Source: JAEVLT01 sp050496765
GTDB taxonomy: Bacteria; Bacillota; Bacilli; Bacillales; Cytobacillaceae
Direction of reading: 5' to 3'
Assembly (NCBI RefSeq): GCF_050496765.1
Contig: NZ_JBNWEO010000013.1
Coordinates: 186,001-250,000, forward strand
Length of the DNA: 64,000 nucleotides
The number at the start of each line of letters is the position of its first letter. Within the stretch, counting starts at the first letter, position 1. Positions 52,204 to 59,390 of this stretch are shown piece by piece. The position numbers and the translations under genes are program-made. Below the pieces are notes generated by a model that saw nothing but the letters and a program-made list of their open reading frames with translations, made no database searches and was not told the origin of the DNA.

Positions 52204-53404
52204 ATGTCCGCATTTGAAAAACGGAACCGGATTGGTTTGCGGATTTTTCTATTTGCTCTTTTTTCGGTTTATATTTTTCCTCATAATTGACAAACATGGA
52301 GACATTGGTGAGGATTCCTGTCGCAATTGCCAGCTGGATTAAGGAAGATCCGCCATAGCTGACAAACGGAAGTGGTACACCTGTTAATGGGATTAATCCA
52401 GAAACCCCTCCCAGATTAATAAATGTCTGGATTCCAATCATACTGGAGATTCCGATCGCCAGCAAACTACCAAAAGGGTCCGTGCATTTTAAAGCAATCC
52501 GAATCCCCCGCAGTACAATATAAGCAAGAAGAATGATGACAAAACCGACTCCCCAGACGCCCAGTTCCTCTGCAATAACAGCCATTATAAAGTCCGTATG
52601 GGCCTCAGGCAAGTAACCGAGCTTTTGGACACCCCGCCCCAAACCAAGGCCGTTTACTCCTCCAGAGCCAATCGCAATGTAAGAGTTCGCCAAATGGAAG
52701 CCGGAGGTTTTTTCCGTAGCAAACGGATCGTTCATTACTGCAAAACGATCCACACGCTTTGCCGAGAAAATTTCTCCTTTTAAAAGGAGCATGAATGGCA
52801 AGACGAGAATCAAGCCCATAAGGATCAGCTTAGTGAAATTTTTAAAGTTCATCCCTGACGACAAAAGAATCGTGCCAGCAATTAAAACGATAATCATCGC
52901 TGTTCCAAAATCCGGCTGGATGGCAATTAAAGCACTAACTAACACTAAATAAGCTAACGGAGGAAGCACTCCTTTGTTAAACTCATTTACATAGGCTTGC
53001 TTTTTAGCGTACACAGCAGCTAAATAAATAATCACGCAAAGCTTGACAAATTCTGAAGGTTGTAGACTGAGTGCTCCAATCTTGAACCAGCTTTGCGCCC
53101 CGCCTGCCAAATGGCCAAATACAAAAAGAGCGAAGAGTCCCACTAATGACAGCAATACCATCGGCGCTAAAATTCGATTGCTTTTCATCGCTTTATAAGG
53201 AAATAATGCAGTGAGAACAAAGATCACAGCCGCACCGATCAAAAAGATTTTCTGCCTTTGATAAAAGTAGTCGCTTGCAACCCCGTATCTTTGGACGGCT
53301 GACGCCATGCTGGCACTGTAAACCATTACGAGACCAAAAGCCGATAAAAGGAAGATGGCAATGATTAATGAATAGTCATATGACTTTAAAATCTTTTTGA
53401 ACAT
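52202..53404 (-). CDS. ftsW: FtsW (YlaO), division SEDS glycosyltransferase
   Basis: The 400-residue SEDS protein polymerises septal glycan with PbpB. About ten membrane segments and the motifs AQSWFKIGALSLQPSEFVKL, LPEAHTDFIMAVIAEELGVWG and TGVPLPFVSYGGSSL are conserved. The charged C-terminal tail (EEKYKPKKEQIEKSANQSG) is longer than in SpoVE. Its place next to ylaN and the cta genes matches B. subtilis ftsW. GAGGGCGAG precedes the ATG. Confidence 0.94.
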   Translation of the reverse strand: MFKKILKSYDYSLIIAIFLLSAFGLVMVYSASMASAVQRYGVASDYFYQRQKIFLIGAAVIFVLTALFPYKAMKSNRILAPMVLLSLVGLFALFVFGHLAGGAQSWFKIGALSLQPSEFVKLCVIIYLAAVYAKKQAYVNEFNKGVLPPLAYLVLVSALIAIQPDFGTAMIIVLIAGTILLSSGMNFKNFTKLILMGLILVLPFMLLLKGEIFSAKRVDRFAVMNDPFATEKTSGFHLANSYIAIGSGGVNGLGLGRGVQKLGYLPEAHTDFIMAVIAEELGVWGVGFVIILLAYIVLRGIRIALKCTDPFGSLLAIGISSMIGIQTFINLGGVSGLIPLTGVPLPFVSYGGSSLIQLAIATGILTNVSMFVNYEEKYKPKKEQIEKSANQSGSVFQMRT

Positions 53405-53507
53405 GAAAACTCGCCCTCAATTTTCGTTTTGATTCTATTATAATGGATAAATAACATTAATACGTGAGGAAAAACTACTTTTTTCAAAAATTCATATGTA
53501 CAGAAAA

Positions 53508-53538
53508 AAAACCCAAACAGTTGTGTTTGAGTTTGTTT
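53508..53538 (-). terminator. Terminator of ylaN
   Basis: An imperfect stem around AAACCCAAACA and TGTTTGAGTTT follows the ylaN stop, with TTTTTTTT next on the minus strand. Confidence 0.65.
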
Positions 53539-53539
53539 G

Positions 53540-53821
53540 TTATTTTTTTATCGATGCCTCATGAAGTGCGGATAGTTCTCTCTCTAATTTATCTAAAATG
53601 GCTTTTCCAATTTCTCCGTCAATTAAACCGAGGCGAACCGCAAAGTCAATCTCTCTCGATAAACCAAACATTTGTGTATCCAATACCTCTTCATAAAGAG
53701 GGCATTGAGGCATCGTAAGATTATCCATTTGCACTTTAATCAGCTTTAAAATTTTCTCAGCGTCAGCCTGCAGCAAGGCGTAAGCTTTTTCTTGATGATT
53801 CACGATCATTTCAGACGCCAA
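53540..53821 (-). CDS. ylaN: YlaN, iron-responsive Fur-antagonist protein
   Basis: The 93-residue helical protein is nearly identical to B. subtilis YlaN (LKLIKVQMDNLTMPQCPLYE and TQMFGLSREIDFAVRLGL). YlaN binds Fe(II) and has been shown to counteract Fur repression under iron limitation; it was listed as essential. I start at TTG 53821 (ASEMIVNHQEK), 7 bases from GGGGGG and equal in length to the B. subtilis protein; the ATG one codon earlier is possible. Confidence 0.92.
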   Translation of the reverse strand: MASEMIVNHQEKAYALLQADAEKILKLIKVQMDNLTMPQCPLYEEVLDTQMFGLSREIDFAVRLGLIDGEIGKAILDKLERELSALHEASIKK

Positions 53822-54029
53822 CATTGATCCCCCCGTTTCCGAGCGATTACCCAACTTATCTTTAAATTTTACCGTTATCTAGCATAAATTGCAAGAGTCT
53901 ATCCATTGAAACATATTGGAATTGAAACACAAATATTAAATTTCGTTTTTCATGGCTTTAAAAACCGGAAATGACAGATCGGCGAAAAAAAGCTATACTT
54001 GTTTTGATAAGAGCTGGGGGGATTCAACA

Positions 54030-54527
54030 ATGGATAAAATTCTACTGATTACAGGAAATGTGAAATACACGATCACGCTTGATCCAGGGGTTTGGATTTT
54101 TGATGATCGGAAAATCGACTTACTGACGTACTTTGAAACACAGCAGGATGCCACAGATGAATTGGAAGCGTATACGAAGTCGATCTCAAAACATTGGGAT
54201 CGTGAAATCATTGAGGGTGCCATCTATCCGCCAACATTGAAATCGGAAAAGAAATATGAAAAAGAAAAACTATTAACCGGATCTTTTGCGATGCCGTTCA
54301 AGCCCTTTCTTGAAAATGCTGAACCAAACGAAGATGCCAAGTCACTTGTGATTGAGTGCTTGGACAAACAGGTCGAAATGCCATTCAAAACAGCTCATGA
54401 GCTGATTCTTGGATTTTCGGATAACGGCAAACCGCTTGGTGCAGATGGTCCTGTTCACATTTATTACGGCGATGGCTCAAACCGGCATCAGCCAATTAAA
54501 AATGTAAAAGCCTTTATCATAAAGTAA
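54030..54527 (+). CDS. ylaL: YlaL-like protein
   Basis: The 165-residue soluble protein resembles B. subtilis YlaL (MDKILLITGNVKYTITLDPG, IFDDRKIDLLTYF and the AHELILGFSDNGKPLGADGPVH segment). Its function is unknown; it has been automatically labelled a peptidyl-prolyl isomerase in some genomes, for which I see no support. GGGGGG precedes the ATG at 54030. glsA2 (ylaM), its B. subtilis neighbour, is absent. Confidence 0.8.
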   Translation: MDKILLITGNVKYTITLDPGVWIFDDRKIDLLTYFETQQDATDELEAYTKSISKHWDREIIEGAIYPPTLKSEKKYEKEKLLTGSFAMPFKPFLENAEPNEDAKSLVIECLDKQVEMPFKTAHELILGFSDNGKPLGADGPVHIYYGDGSNRHQPIKNVKAFIIK

Positions 54528-54531
54528 TTGC

Positions 54532-54560
54532 AAACGAGTGCCGGCATGGCACTCGTTCGT
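54532..54560. terminator. Terminator between ylaL and ylaK
   Basis: AACGAGTGCC (54534-54543) pairs perfectly with GGCACTCGTT (54549-54558) between the converging genes. Confidence 0.78.
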
Positions 54561-54604
54561 TCGTTTCTTTCTTCAATTTGAAACTTGGAGCGAGGCTGGT
54601 TTTT

Positions 54605-55933
54605 TTATAGCAGTTCGGCAGCCAATCTTGCAAGCCCGGAGCGCTCCCCTTTCAGCAATTTAACATGGCCGGAGATCGCCTGGTCTTTAAACTTTTCCAC
54701 TACATAAGTCAGTCCGTTGTTATAAGCATCTAAATAAGGATGGTCAATTTGTTCCGGATCACCCATTAACACAATTTTGCTCCCTTCCCCCACCCTTGTT
54801 AAAATCGTTTTCACTTCATGCTTGGTTAAATTTTGGGCTTCATCTACTATAATAAACTGGTCTGGCAAACTTCTGCCGCGAATGTATGTCAATGCTTCCA
54901 CCTCGATGGAGCCCATTCCCGCCAAAATCGCATCCAGTTCGCCAGGTTTTTTCGTATTAAATAGAAATTCCAGGTTGTCATAAATTGGCTGCATCCATGG
55001 TCTCAGCTTTTCTTGCTTCTCCCCTGGCAGGAAACCCAGATCTTTGCCAACTGGTACAATTGGCCGGGCAACAAGCAGTTTTTTATATTCTTGCAAATCC
55101 TCTGTTTGCAGTAAGCCCGATGCAAGTGCCAAAAGCGTTTTTCCCGTTCCTGCCTTGCCAATCATTGTGACGAGCGGGATATCTTTACGCAAAAGTAGTT
55201 CGATCGCCATCGTTTGCTGAACATTGCGAGGATGAATCCCCCATACATGCTCTTGATTCAAGGCAAGCTTTTTCACCTTCATGCTTGTTTTCTCTACGAT
55301 CCCTACAGCAGAAGATGAACTTCCGAGCGCATCTTTTATGAGTAAAAACTGGTTTGGATAAAAAGGATGGTTGGCAATTTCCGCCAACAGTAGCTCTCCC
55401 TTTTCATAAAAGCGGCCCAATAATTCAATCGGTACATAGACCTCGAGAAAGCCGGTATAAATATGGTCTACCTCGACAACGCGATCGCTTAAAAAATCCT
55501 CCGCATTGATCCCAAGCGCATCGGCTTTTACGCGTACAAGAGCATCTTTGCTAACAAGGATTACCTTTTTCCCATTTTCCTTTGTTTGTTCTTCTAAGTA
55601 TAAATTTTTCGCAACTGCAAGAATCCGATTATCATTTGTTTTTTCAACAAAAATATCTTGAAGCTCGTGAAAAGAACGGTGGTTTAGCTCAATCCTCAAT
55701 GTCCCCCCATTTTCAAGGGGGATTTTTTCATGCAATTTTCCGGATGCCCGCAAATTGTCAATCATCCGTGAAACATGCCTTGCATTTCTTCCGATTTCAT
55801 CCATATACCTTTTTTTCGAGTCTACCTCTTCAAGTACAACTGCAGGAATAATCACCTCATTATCCTCAAAAGAGAAAATGGAATACGGGTCTTGTAACAA
55901 GACGTTTGTATCTAATACGTAAATTTTACTCAA
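54605..55933 (-). CDS. ylaK: YlaK, PhoH2-type ATPase with PIN domain
   Basis: The 442-residue protein joins an N-terminal PIN nuclease-like domain (residues 1-140, KIYVLDTNVLLQDP with further acidic residues) to a C-terminal PhoH P-loop ATPase (about 225-442). Walker A MIGKAGTGKTLLALASG and Walker B FIIVDEAQNLTKHE are intact. PhoH2 proteins act as RNA helicase/RNase units in other bacteria. The start is TTG at 55933 after GGGAGG. It is divergent from ylaJ. Confidence 0.92.
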   Translation of the reverse strand: MSKIYVLDTNVLLQDPYSIFSFEDNEVIIPAVVLEEVDSKKRYMDEIGRNARHVSRMIDNLRASGKLHEKIPLENGGTLRIELNHRSFHELQDIFVEKTNDNRILAVAKNLYLEEQTKENGKKVILVSKDALVRVKADALGINAEDFLSDRVVEVDHIYTGFLEVYVPIELLGRFYEKGELLLAEIANHPFYPNQFLLIKDALGSSSSAVGIVEKTSMKVKKLALNQEHVWGIHPRNVQQTMAIELLLRKDIPLVTMIGKAGTGKTLLALASGLLQTEDLQEYKKLLVARPIVPVGKDLGFLPGEKQEKLRPWMQPIYDNLEFLFNTKKPGELDAILAGMGSIEVEALTYIRGRSLPDQFIIVDEAQNLTKHEVKTILTRVGEGSKIVLMGDPEQIDHPYLDAYNNGLTYVVEKFKDQAISGHVKLLKGERSGLARLAAELL

Positions 55934-56022
55934 TCTGACGCCTCCCGCTTCTCTTGATTTAGGGTAAATATTTCTGAACCGACGCGTGATTGCCTAAACC
56001 TTGGTAAAATATATGTTTATCC

Positions 56023-56052
56023 GAATAAAGATAGAAGAAATTCCGCACAATA
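56023..56052 (+). promoter_or_regulatory. Candidate sigma-G promoter of ylaJ
   Basis: GAATA (56023-56027) is followed after 18 bases by CACAATA (56046-56052), six of seven to the sigma-G -10 consensus CATNHTA. YhcN/YlaJ lipoproteins are forespore products in B. subtilis. Confidence 0.5.
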
Positions 56053-56134
56053 TTTGTGAGATAAAGAACAACTGGTCTTTATTTTTTAATCGATAAGTGC
56101 ATCTATGGATCAGTTTAAAAAGAGGTGGATTGAA

Positions 56135-56719
56135 ATGAAAAAAGCATTGATTGCAATTGCTCTTTTTTCACTATTAGCAGCCTGCAACCAAACGAAAAAT
56201 ACCGGGCAAAGCAGCCATCCGCAATCGGTGAATGTCAAGAACAGTACAATACAGGAAGTGGATCGAAAAACGGGTCAGGAGATTTCGAAACACTTGGTTG
56301 AGCTTGCTACAAGCGTGCCAAATGTTCATGATGCAACAGCAGTGGTTTTAGGAAGATATGCCATCGTTGGCATTGATGTAAATTCAAAAATTGATCGTTC
56401 TCAGGTGGGTACAATCAAATATTCGGTTGCTGAGAGCTTAAAGAAAGATCCATATGGAGCAAACGCCATTGTAGTAGCCGATCCCGACACCACTCAGCGC
56501 TTGAAGGAAATCGGGACAGAAATAAAGAAAGGAAAGCCTGTGCAGGGAATTATGAACGAACTTTCTGATATTGCAGGACGCTTAATGCCCGAAATACCAG
56601 GCGACATCATCACGCCGAATCCTAAGAGCGGACCCGAGGATCAGAAGAAAAAGCTATCGCCAAACGAAAAGCAGAACTTGGAAAACAAACAAGAAAAGGA
56701 ATCCAACTTTCGAAAATAA
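56135..56719 (+). CDS. ylaJ: YlaJ, YhcN/YlaJ-family spore lipoprotein
   Basis: The 194-residue product has a signal peptide with lipobox (MKKALIAIALFSLLAAC) and the YhcN/YlaJ domain (HLVELATSVPNVHDATAVVLGRYAIVGIDV and KKDPYGANAIVVADPDT). The C-terminal tail is Lys/Glu-rich. Members are spore inner-membrane lipoproteins that affect germination. The ATG follows AAGAGGTGG. It is preceded by a candidate sigma-G promoter. Confidence 0.9.
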   Translation: MKKALIAIALFSLLAACNQTKNTGQSSHPQSVNVKNSTIQEVDRKTGQEISKHLVELATSVPNVHDATAVVLGRYAIVGIDVNSKIDRSQVGTIKYSVAESLKKDPYGANAIVVADPDTTQRLKEIGTEIKKGKPVQGIMNELSDIAGRLMPEIPGDIITPNPKSGPEDQKKKLSPNEKQNLENKQEKESNFRK

Positions 56720-56749
56720 AAGCCTAGCCCTAAGCGGCTAAGCTTTTTT
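56719..56749. terminator. Terminator shared by ylaJ and the PPOX gene
   Basis: AAAAGCCTAGCC pairs with GGCTAAGCTTTT with one mismatch; U-tracts occur on both strands between the convergent genes. Confidence 0.75.
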
Positions 56750-57193
56750 CATTGCTTCCATGACCTGGTTATCCAATTTAGCAGCGGCAGCTTTATCGTA
56801 GGTTTTGTCATACTGCGGGACAGCGGTTATTTTTGAACCGTAAAACATCACGTCGCGCACTTCATTGATTTTCAATTCCACGAGTGCAAGCTTCAACGGA
56901 ACATCATTTAACCGTTCTTGTTTGATACCAGCCACCCCTTGGATCGAATATGTAGATTCATTTGCTATTAGGTTTATAACGGCTAATTGGTTCTGTTTTA
57001 AATTTTGAATGATTCGCGAACGCTGATCGACAGCAAAATAGATCGTATTTTCGTCTTTCGCAAGAACCCAGGAAATTGCACTAACATTCGGCCCGCCTGC
57101 TTCGAAATCAACCGTTGCAATCGTGACGAACCTCTCCTTCTGAAGCTCGTCAAATAAAGGTTTGATCAATTTTTTTTCCACTTCATTCGCCAT
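56738..57193 (-). CDS. Pyridoxamine 5'-phosphate oxidase-family (FMN split-barrel) protein
   Basis: The 151-residue protein is a split-barrel flavoprotein-like domain: ERFVTIATVDFEAGGPNVSAIS then FAVDQRSRIIQNLKQNQLAVINL. Such small PPOX-like proteins bind FMN, haem or F420; the ligand cannot be told here. Ribosome site AAAGGG precedes the ATG. It sits between ylaJ and ylaI, where B. subtilis has no such gene. Confidence 0.82.
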   Translation of the reverse strand: MANEVEKKLIKPLFDELQKERFVTIATVDFEAGGPNVSAISWVLAKDENTIYFAVDQRSRIIQNLKQNQLAVINLIANESTYSIQGVAGIKQERLNDVPLKLALVELKINEVRDVMFYGSKITAVPQYDKTYDKAAAAKLDNQVMEAMKKA

Positions 57194-57317
57194 ATTACCA
57201 ACCCTTTCTTTGGCTAATTAAAATTGAAAATTTGATTATACGGTTTCATTATCTTATCATTTCCCGGCATGATATACTAGTAGTAAGCTTTAAAGATTCG
57301 AGTTGAGGTGTGTGAAA

Positions 57318-57518
57318 ATGCGAGTAAAATGTGTAATTTGTGACAAGATTGAAGTAATAGATGATGAAACCTTGCAGGCAAAGCGGCTGCGGAACCGGCC
57401 AATCCATACGTACATGTGTCAAATCTGCACTAACCGAATTGCTGAAAAAACAAAAGCGCATTTGGATTCCGGAAACTTTCGGCTATACCGCCCCAAATCC
57501 GAAAATGACGAATGGTAA
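57318..57518 (+). CDS. ylaI: YlaI, small zinc-ribbon-like protein (DUF2197)
   Basis: The 66-residue protein has two Cys pairs (VKCVICDK and YMCQICTNR) forming a probable zinc ribbon, and the conserved KRLRNRPIHTYMC stretch. Function unknown. GAGGTG precedes the ATG at 57318 by 9 bases. Immediately after its stop the repeat-rich region starts. Confidence 0.9.
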   Translation: MRVKCVICDKIEVIDDETLQAKRLRNRPIHTYMCQICTNRIAEKTKAHLDSGNFRLYRPKSENDEW

Positions 57519-57522
57519 TGCG

Positions 57523-57555
57523 ATAAGAAAAACCGCCCGTCCCTTTTTAGTTTGG
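57523..57555 (+). repeat. Repeat A, copy 1
   Basis: A terminator-like sequence beginning ATAAGAAAAACCG and ending CCCTTTTTAGTTTGG lies directly after ylaI. Copies 2 (61612-61656) and 3 (62271-62318) share it; this copy lacks the first half of the hairpin. Confidence 0.75.
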
Positions 57556-57571
57556 TTCTGACAACTAGTCT

Positions 57572-57697
57572 GTTGATTTCCGCTCCAGGTGCACGCTTTC
57601 CGGGGGGCGTTCGCCGAGCCTCCTCGTCGCAAGCTCCTGCGGGGTCTCGCCTGTAACGCTAATCCCCCAGGAGTCGGCACCTTCCGCTCCAATCAAC
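57572..57697 (+). repeat. GC-rich interspersed repeat, copy 1
   Basis: A roughly 126-bp element runs from GTTGATTTCCGCTCCAGG to TTCCGCTCCAATCAAC, so its ends form a short terminal inverted repeat. Internally it is GC-rich and able to fold. It is inverted relative to copy 2. Similar elements recur in Bacillaceae intergenic regions; their function is unknown. Confidence 0.8.
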
Positions 57698-57924
57698 TGG
57701 GTGCCATAAACGAATGAACCCTAGGATTCAAGCAATCTTATGCTAGAGGACATCAGATAGTTCTCTACACCATGTACTCCTTTGCGGAACACTTCTTTTC
57801 TTATTCGCATTGGCTTTGGCAATGATGAAATACGCAATTATCCCTTGTACTCTTAGTCATATAGGCACTTTCAAACAGACCATCGGGTCTTTACCAGTTC
57901 GGTCCTTTATTCCTTAGCTCCTAA

Positions 57925-58050
57925 TGCACTTTCGAAACTCGTCATTTGATAACTGTACTAATAAGAAGAAAGGCGTCTGCCGTGCTTACAAAGGTGACGA
58001 CGGCTATAACCCTATTTTTGCATATCTTATGTTGGTCAAGAAACCCTAAA
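57925..58050 (+). pseudogene. IS1380-family transposase remnant
   Basis: The frame from about 57943 reads SFDNCTNKKKGVCRAYKGDD then GYNPIFAYL before stopping. This resembles the catalytic-core stretch of IS1380-type transposases (a first catalytic Asp followed by SxFDNSxTKKEGVxRTYKG and DGYAPIFAYLG). Flanking frames are stop-ridden, so only a fragment survives. The comparison is from memory of the family, without alignment. Confidence 0.6.
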
Positions 58051-58326
58051 GACTGAGGAAGCTCCGTTGAAAAAAGTGTTTCGCAGAAGAAGTAAGACCG
58101 TTATACAAAATCGTGCAGCATGACATATTTAAATCGTTGAAGTGTGGAAAACATAGACCTCATTTAAGCCATTTACGCAAGGTATTTCTCACATTTAAAT
58201 CCATGCATGTGAATAGCTGAAAAGACCTGATACATGCCTATTTGGCAATCCCAAAAATATATTATCGTAGAAATTTGATAAAGAATCACTATCATTTTAC
58301 TTATGGTTGATTCCGCTCACTTTGTG

Positions 58327-58458
58327 GATTGGAGCGGAAGGCGGCGAAGACTCCAGCGGGAGTACGGGGCAGGGGGAGACCCCGCAGGCGCGAAAAGCGC
58401 CGAGGAGGCTCCCCGGCACGCCCGCGGAAAGCGAAGCCGCCTGGAGCGGAACTCAAAC
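58327..58458 (-). repeat. GC-rich interspersed repeat, copy 2 (inverted)
   Basis: Starting GATTGGAGCGGAAGG and ending CCTGGAGCGGAACTCAA, it is the reverse complement of copy 1 with about 75-80 per cent apparent identity. Together with copy 1 it brackets the decayed transposase region. Confidence 0.78.
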
Positions 58459-58480
58459 AGGCAACCACGAAACACCTTAC

Positions 58481-58626
58481 TTATGGAATAAATTCCTTGC
58501 ATGTATACTTTTCATGCCACAGATTCCTGATTTTGGTCAAAAAAGACTCGTTTCAGAATATTAGATTCCATGTCTTACTCTTCCGGCAATCGCAAAAAAG
58601 GCCAACATATAAATTCTGATTTTATA
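58481..58626 (+). repeat. Repeat B, copy 1
   Basis: A 146-base sequence from TTATGGAATAAATTCCTTGC to AACATATAAATTCTGAT is repeated with only a few changes at 62322-62468. It contains no gene. Confidence 0.85.
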
Positions 58627-58655
58627 ACACCCCCTCATGTATGCACGAGGGGGGC
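58627..58655 (-). terminator. Terminator-like hairpin after the 97-residue gene
   Basis: CCCCCTC pairs with GAGGGGG across a ten-base loop, followed on the minus strand by TGTTATAAAA; the T-run is weak. Confidence 0.55.
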
Positions 58656-58660
58656 TTGTG

Positions 58661-58954
58661 TTAGTCTTCTATTGGATAATTGACATATTTTTCGGGTTCG
58701 GAGTTGATTTGATTGAGCATTATTTCAATCAATTCAACCGGAAACCGGGTTTTTTTGCTTTTATTTTTTTGGGTATATGAGACATAATACATTGTCTCAT
58801 CTTTTGTCACTTCAATATCGGACAGGCCATGATCGCCGTAAAGCATCCCTTCAAAAAGGTCTTTTGTCTCCTTGGCAGCAGTGTCATCCGGGCGAGCATC
58901 ACTTACGATCTTAATTGTAAGCCAGTTATAAAGAGCATCTTGTACGGATTGCAC
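58661..58954 (-). CDS. Small conserved-looking protein, unknown function
   Basis: The 97-residue acidic protein (MQSVQDALYNWLTIKIVSDA, ETKDLFEGMLYGDHGLSDIE) has no signal or membrane segment. I do not recognise a named family. It begins one base after the ylaH stop and is clearly in the same transcript. B. subtilis has no gene between ylaH and ylaI on this strand. Confidence 0.8.
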   Translation of the reverse strand: MQSVQDALYNWLTIKIVSDARPDDTAAKETKDLFEGMLYGDHGLSDIEVTKDETMYYVSYTQKNKSKKTRFPVELIEIMLNQINSEPEKYVNYPIED

Positions 58955-59278
58955 TTAAATCCCCTCCTTTTCGCCTTCTGTTTGCTGTTTTTTCGCCTGG
59001 CGCAAACGGATTTTATAAATAATCAGAATCAGCGCGGCCACAACAAGCCCTTCGGCAACCGGTAAAAAAACAGCGAAAAAAGTTAAGATTGTGCAGCCGA
59101 TGACGAGAAAAAAATAGACAATTGCTGATTTCCCCAATGGTAACTTTTTCGCAAATCCCAGTTTATAAACGATTACAGCAAGAATAACAATCGTTATATA
59201 CAGAAGCCACATGCCAACCTTCGGCTGTTCATTGACTTTATACAGCGCAGCAAAAAACGAAAGGCGATTCCCAACCAT
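58955..59278 (-). CDS. ylaH: YlaH-like membrane protein
   Basis: The 107-residue protein has three membrane segments (about 20-38, 48-66 and 72-88) and a basic C-terminal tail (KIRLRQAKKQQTEGEKEG), matching the YlaH-like family. Function unknown. GGGGGGAA lies 7 bases before the ATG. It follows typA. Confidence 0.88.
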   Translation of the reverse strand: MVGNRLSFFAALYKVNEQPKVGMWLLYITIVILAVIVYKLGFAKKLPLGKSAIVYFFLVIGCTILTFFAVFLPVAEGLVVAALILIIYKIRLRQAKKQQTEGEKEGI

Positions 59279-59390
59279 ACTTTAGTTCCCCCCAAAGAAT
59301 GAATGCGGCTTGCACCAGTGAGAAAAGAGGTGTTTTTGCATCATCCTGCTGCTGGTAGTTCTACTGATGCCAAAGCAATGAGCAAACCGT

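Larger units (their letters stand above)
57519..58626. other. Repeat-rich gene-free interval
   Basis: More than 1.1 kb after ylaI lacks an intact gene. It holds, in order: repeat A (57523-57555), a GC-rich element (57572-57697), decayed sequence with an IS1380-type transposase fragment (57925-58050), the same GC-rich element inverted (58327-58458) and repeat B (58481-58626). Repeats A and B recur around the tandem array after ylaF. Confidence 0.8.

Noticed and set aside
57483..57692. Minus-strand frame within the GC-rich repeat
   Set aside because: Its Arg/Gly/Ser-rich product is an artefact of the GC-rich repeat; other copies do not keep the frame open.
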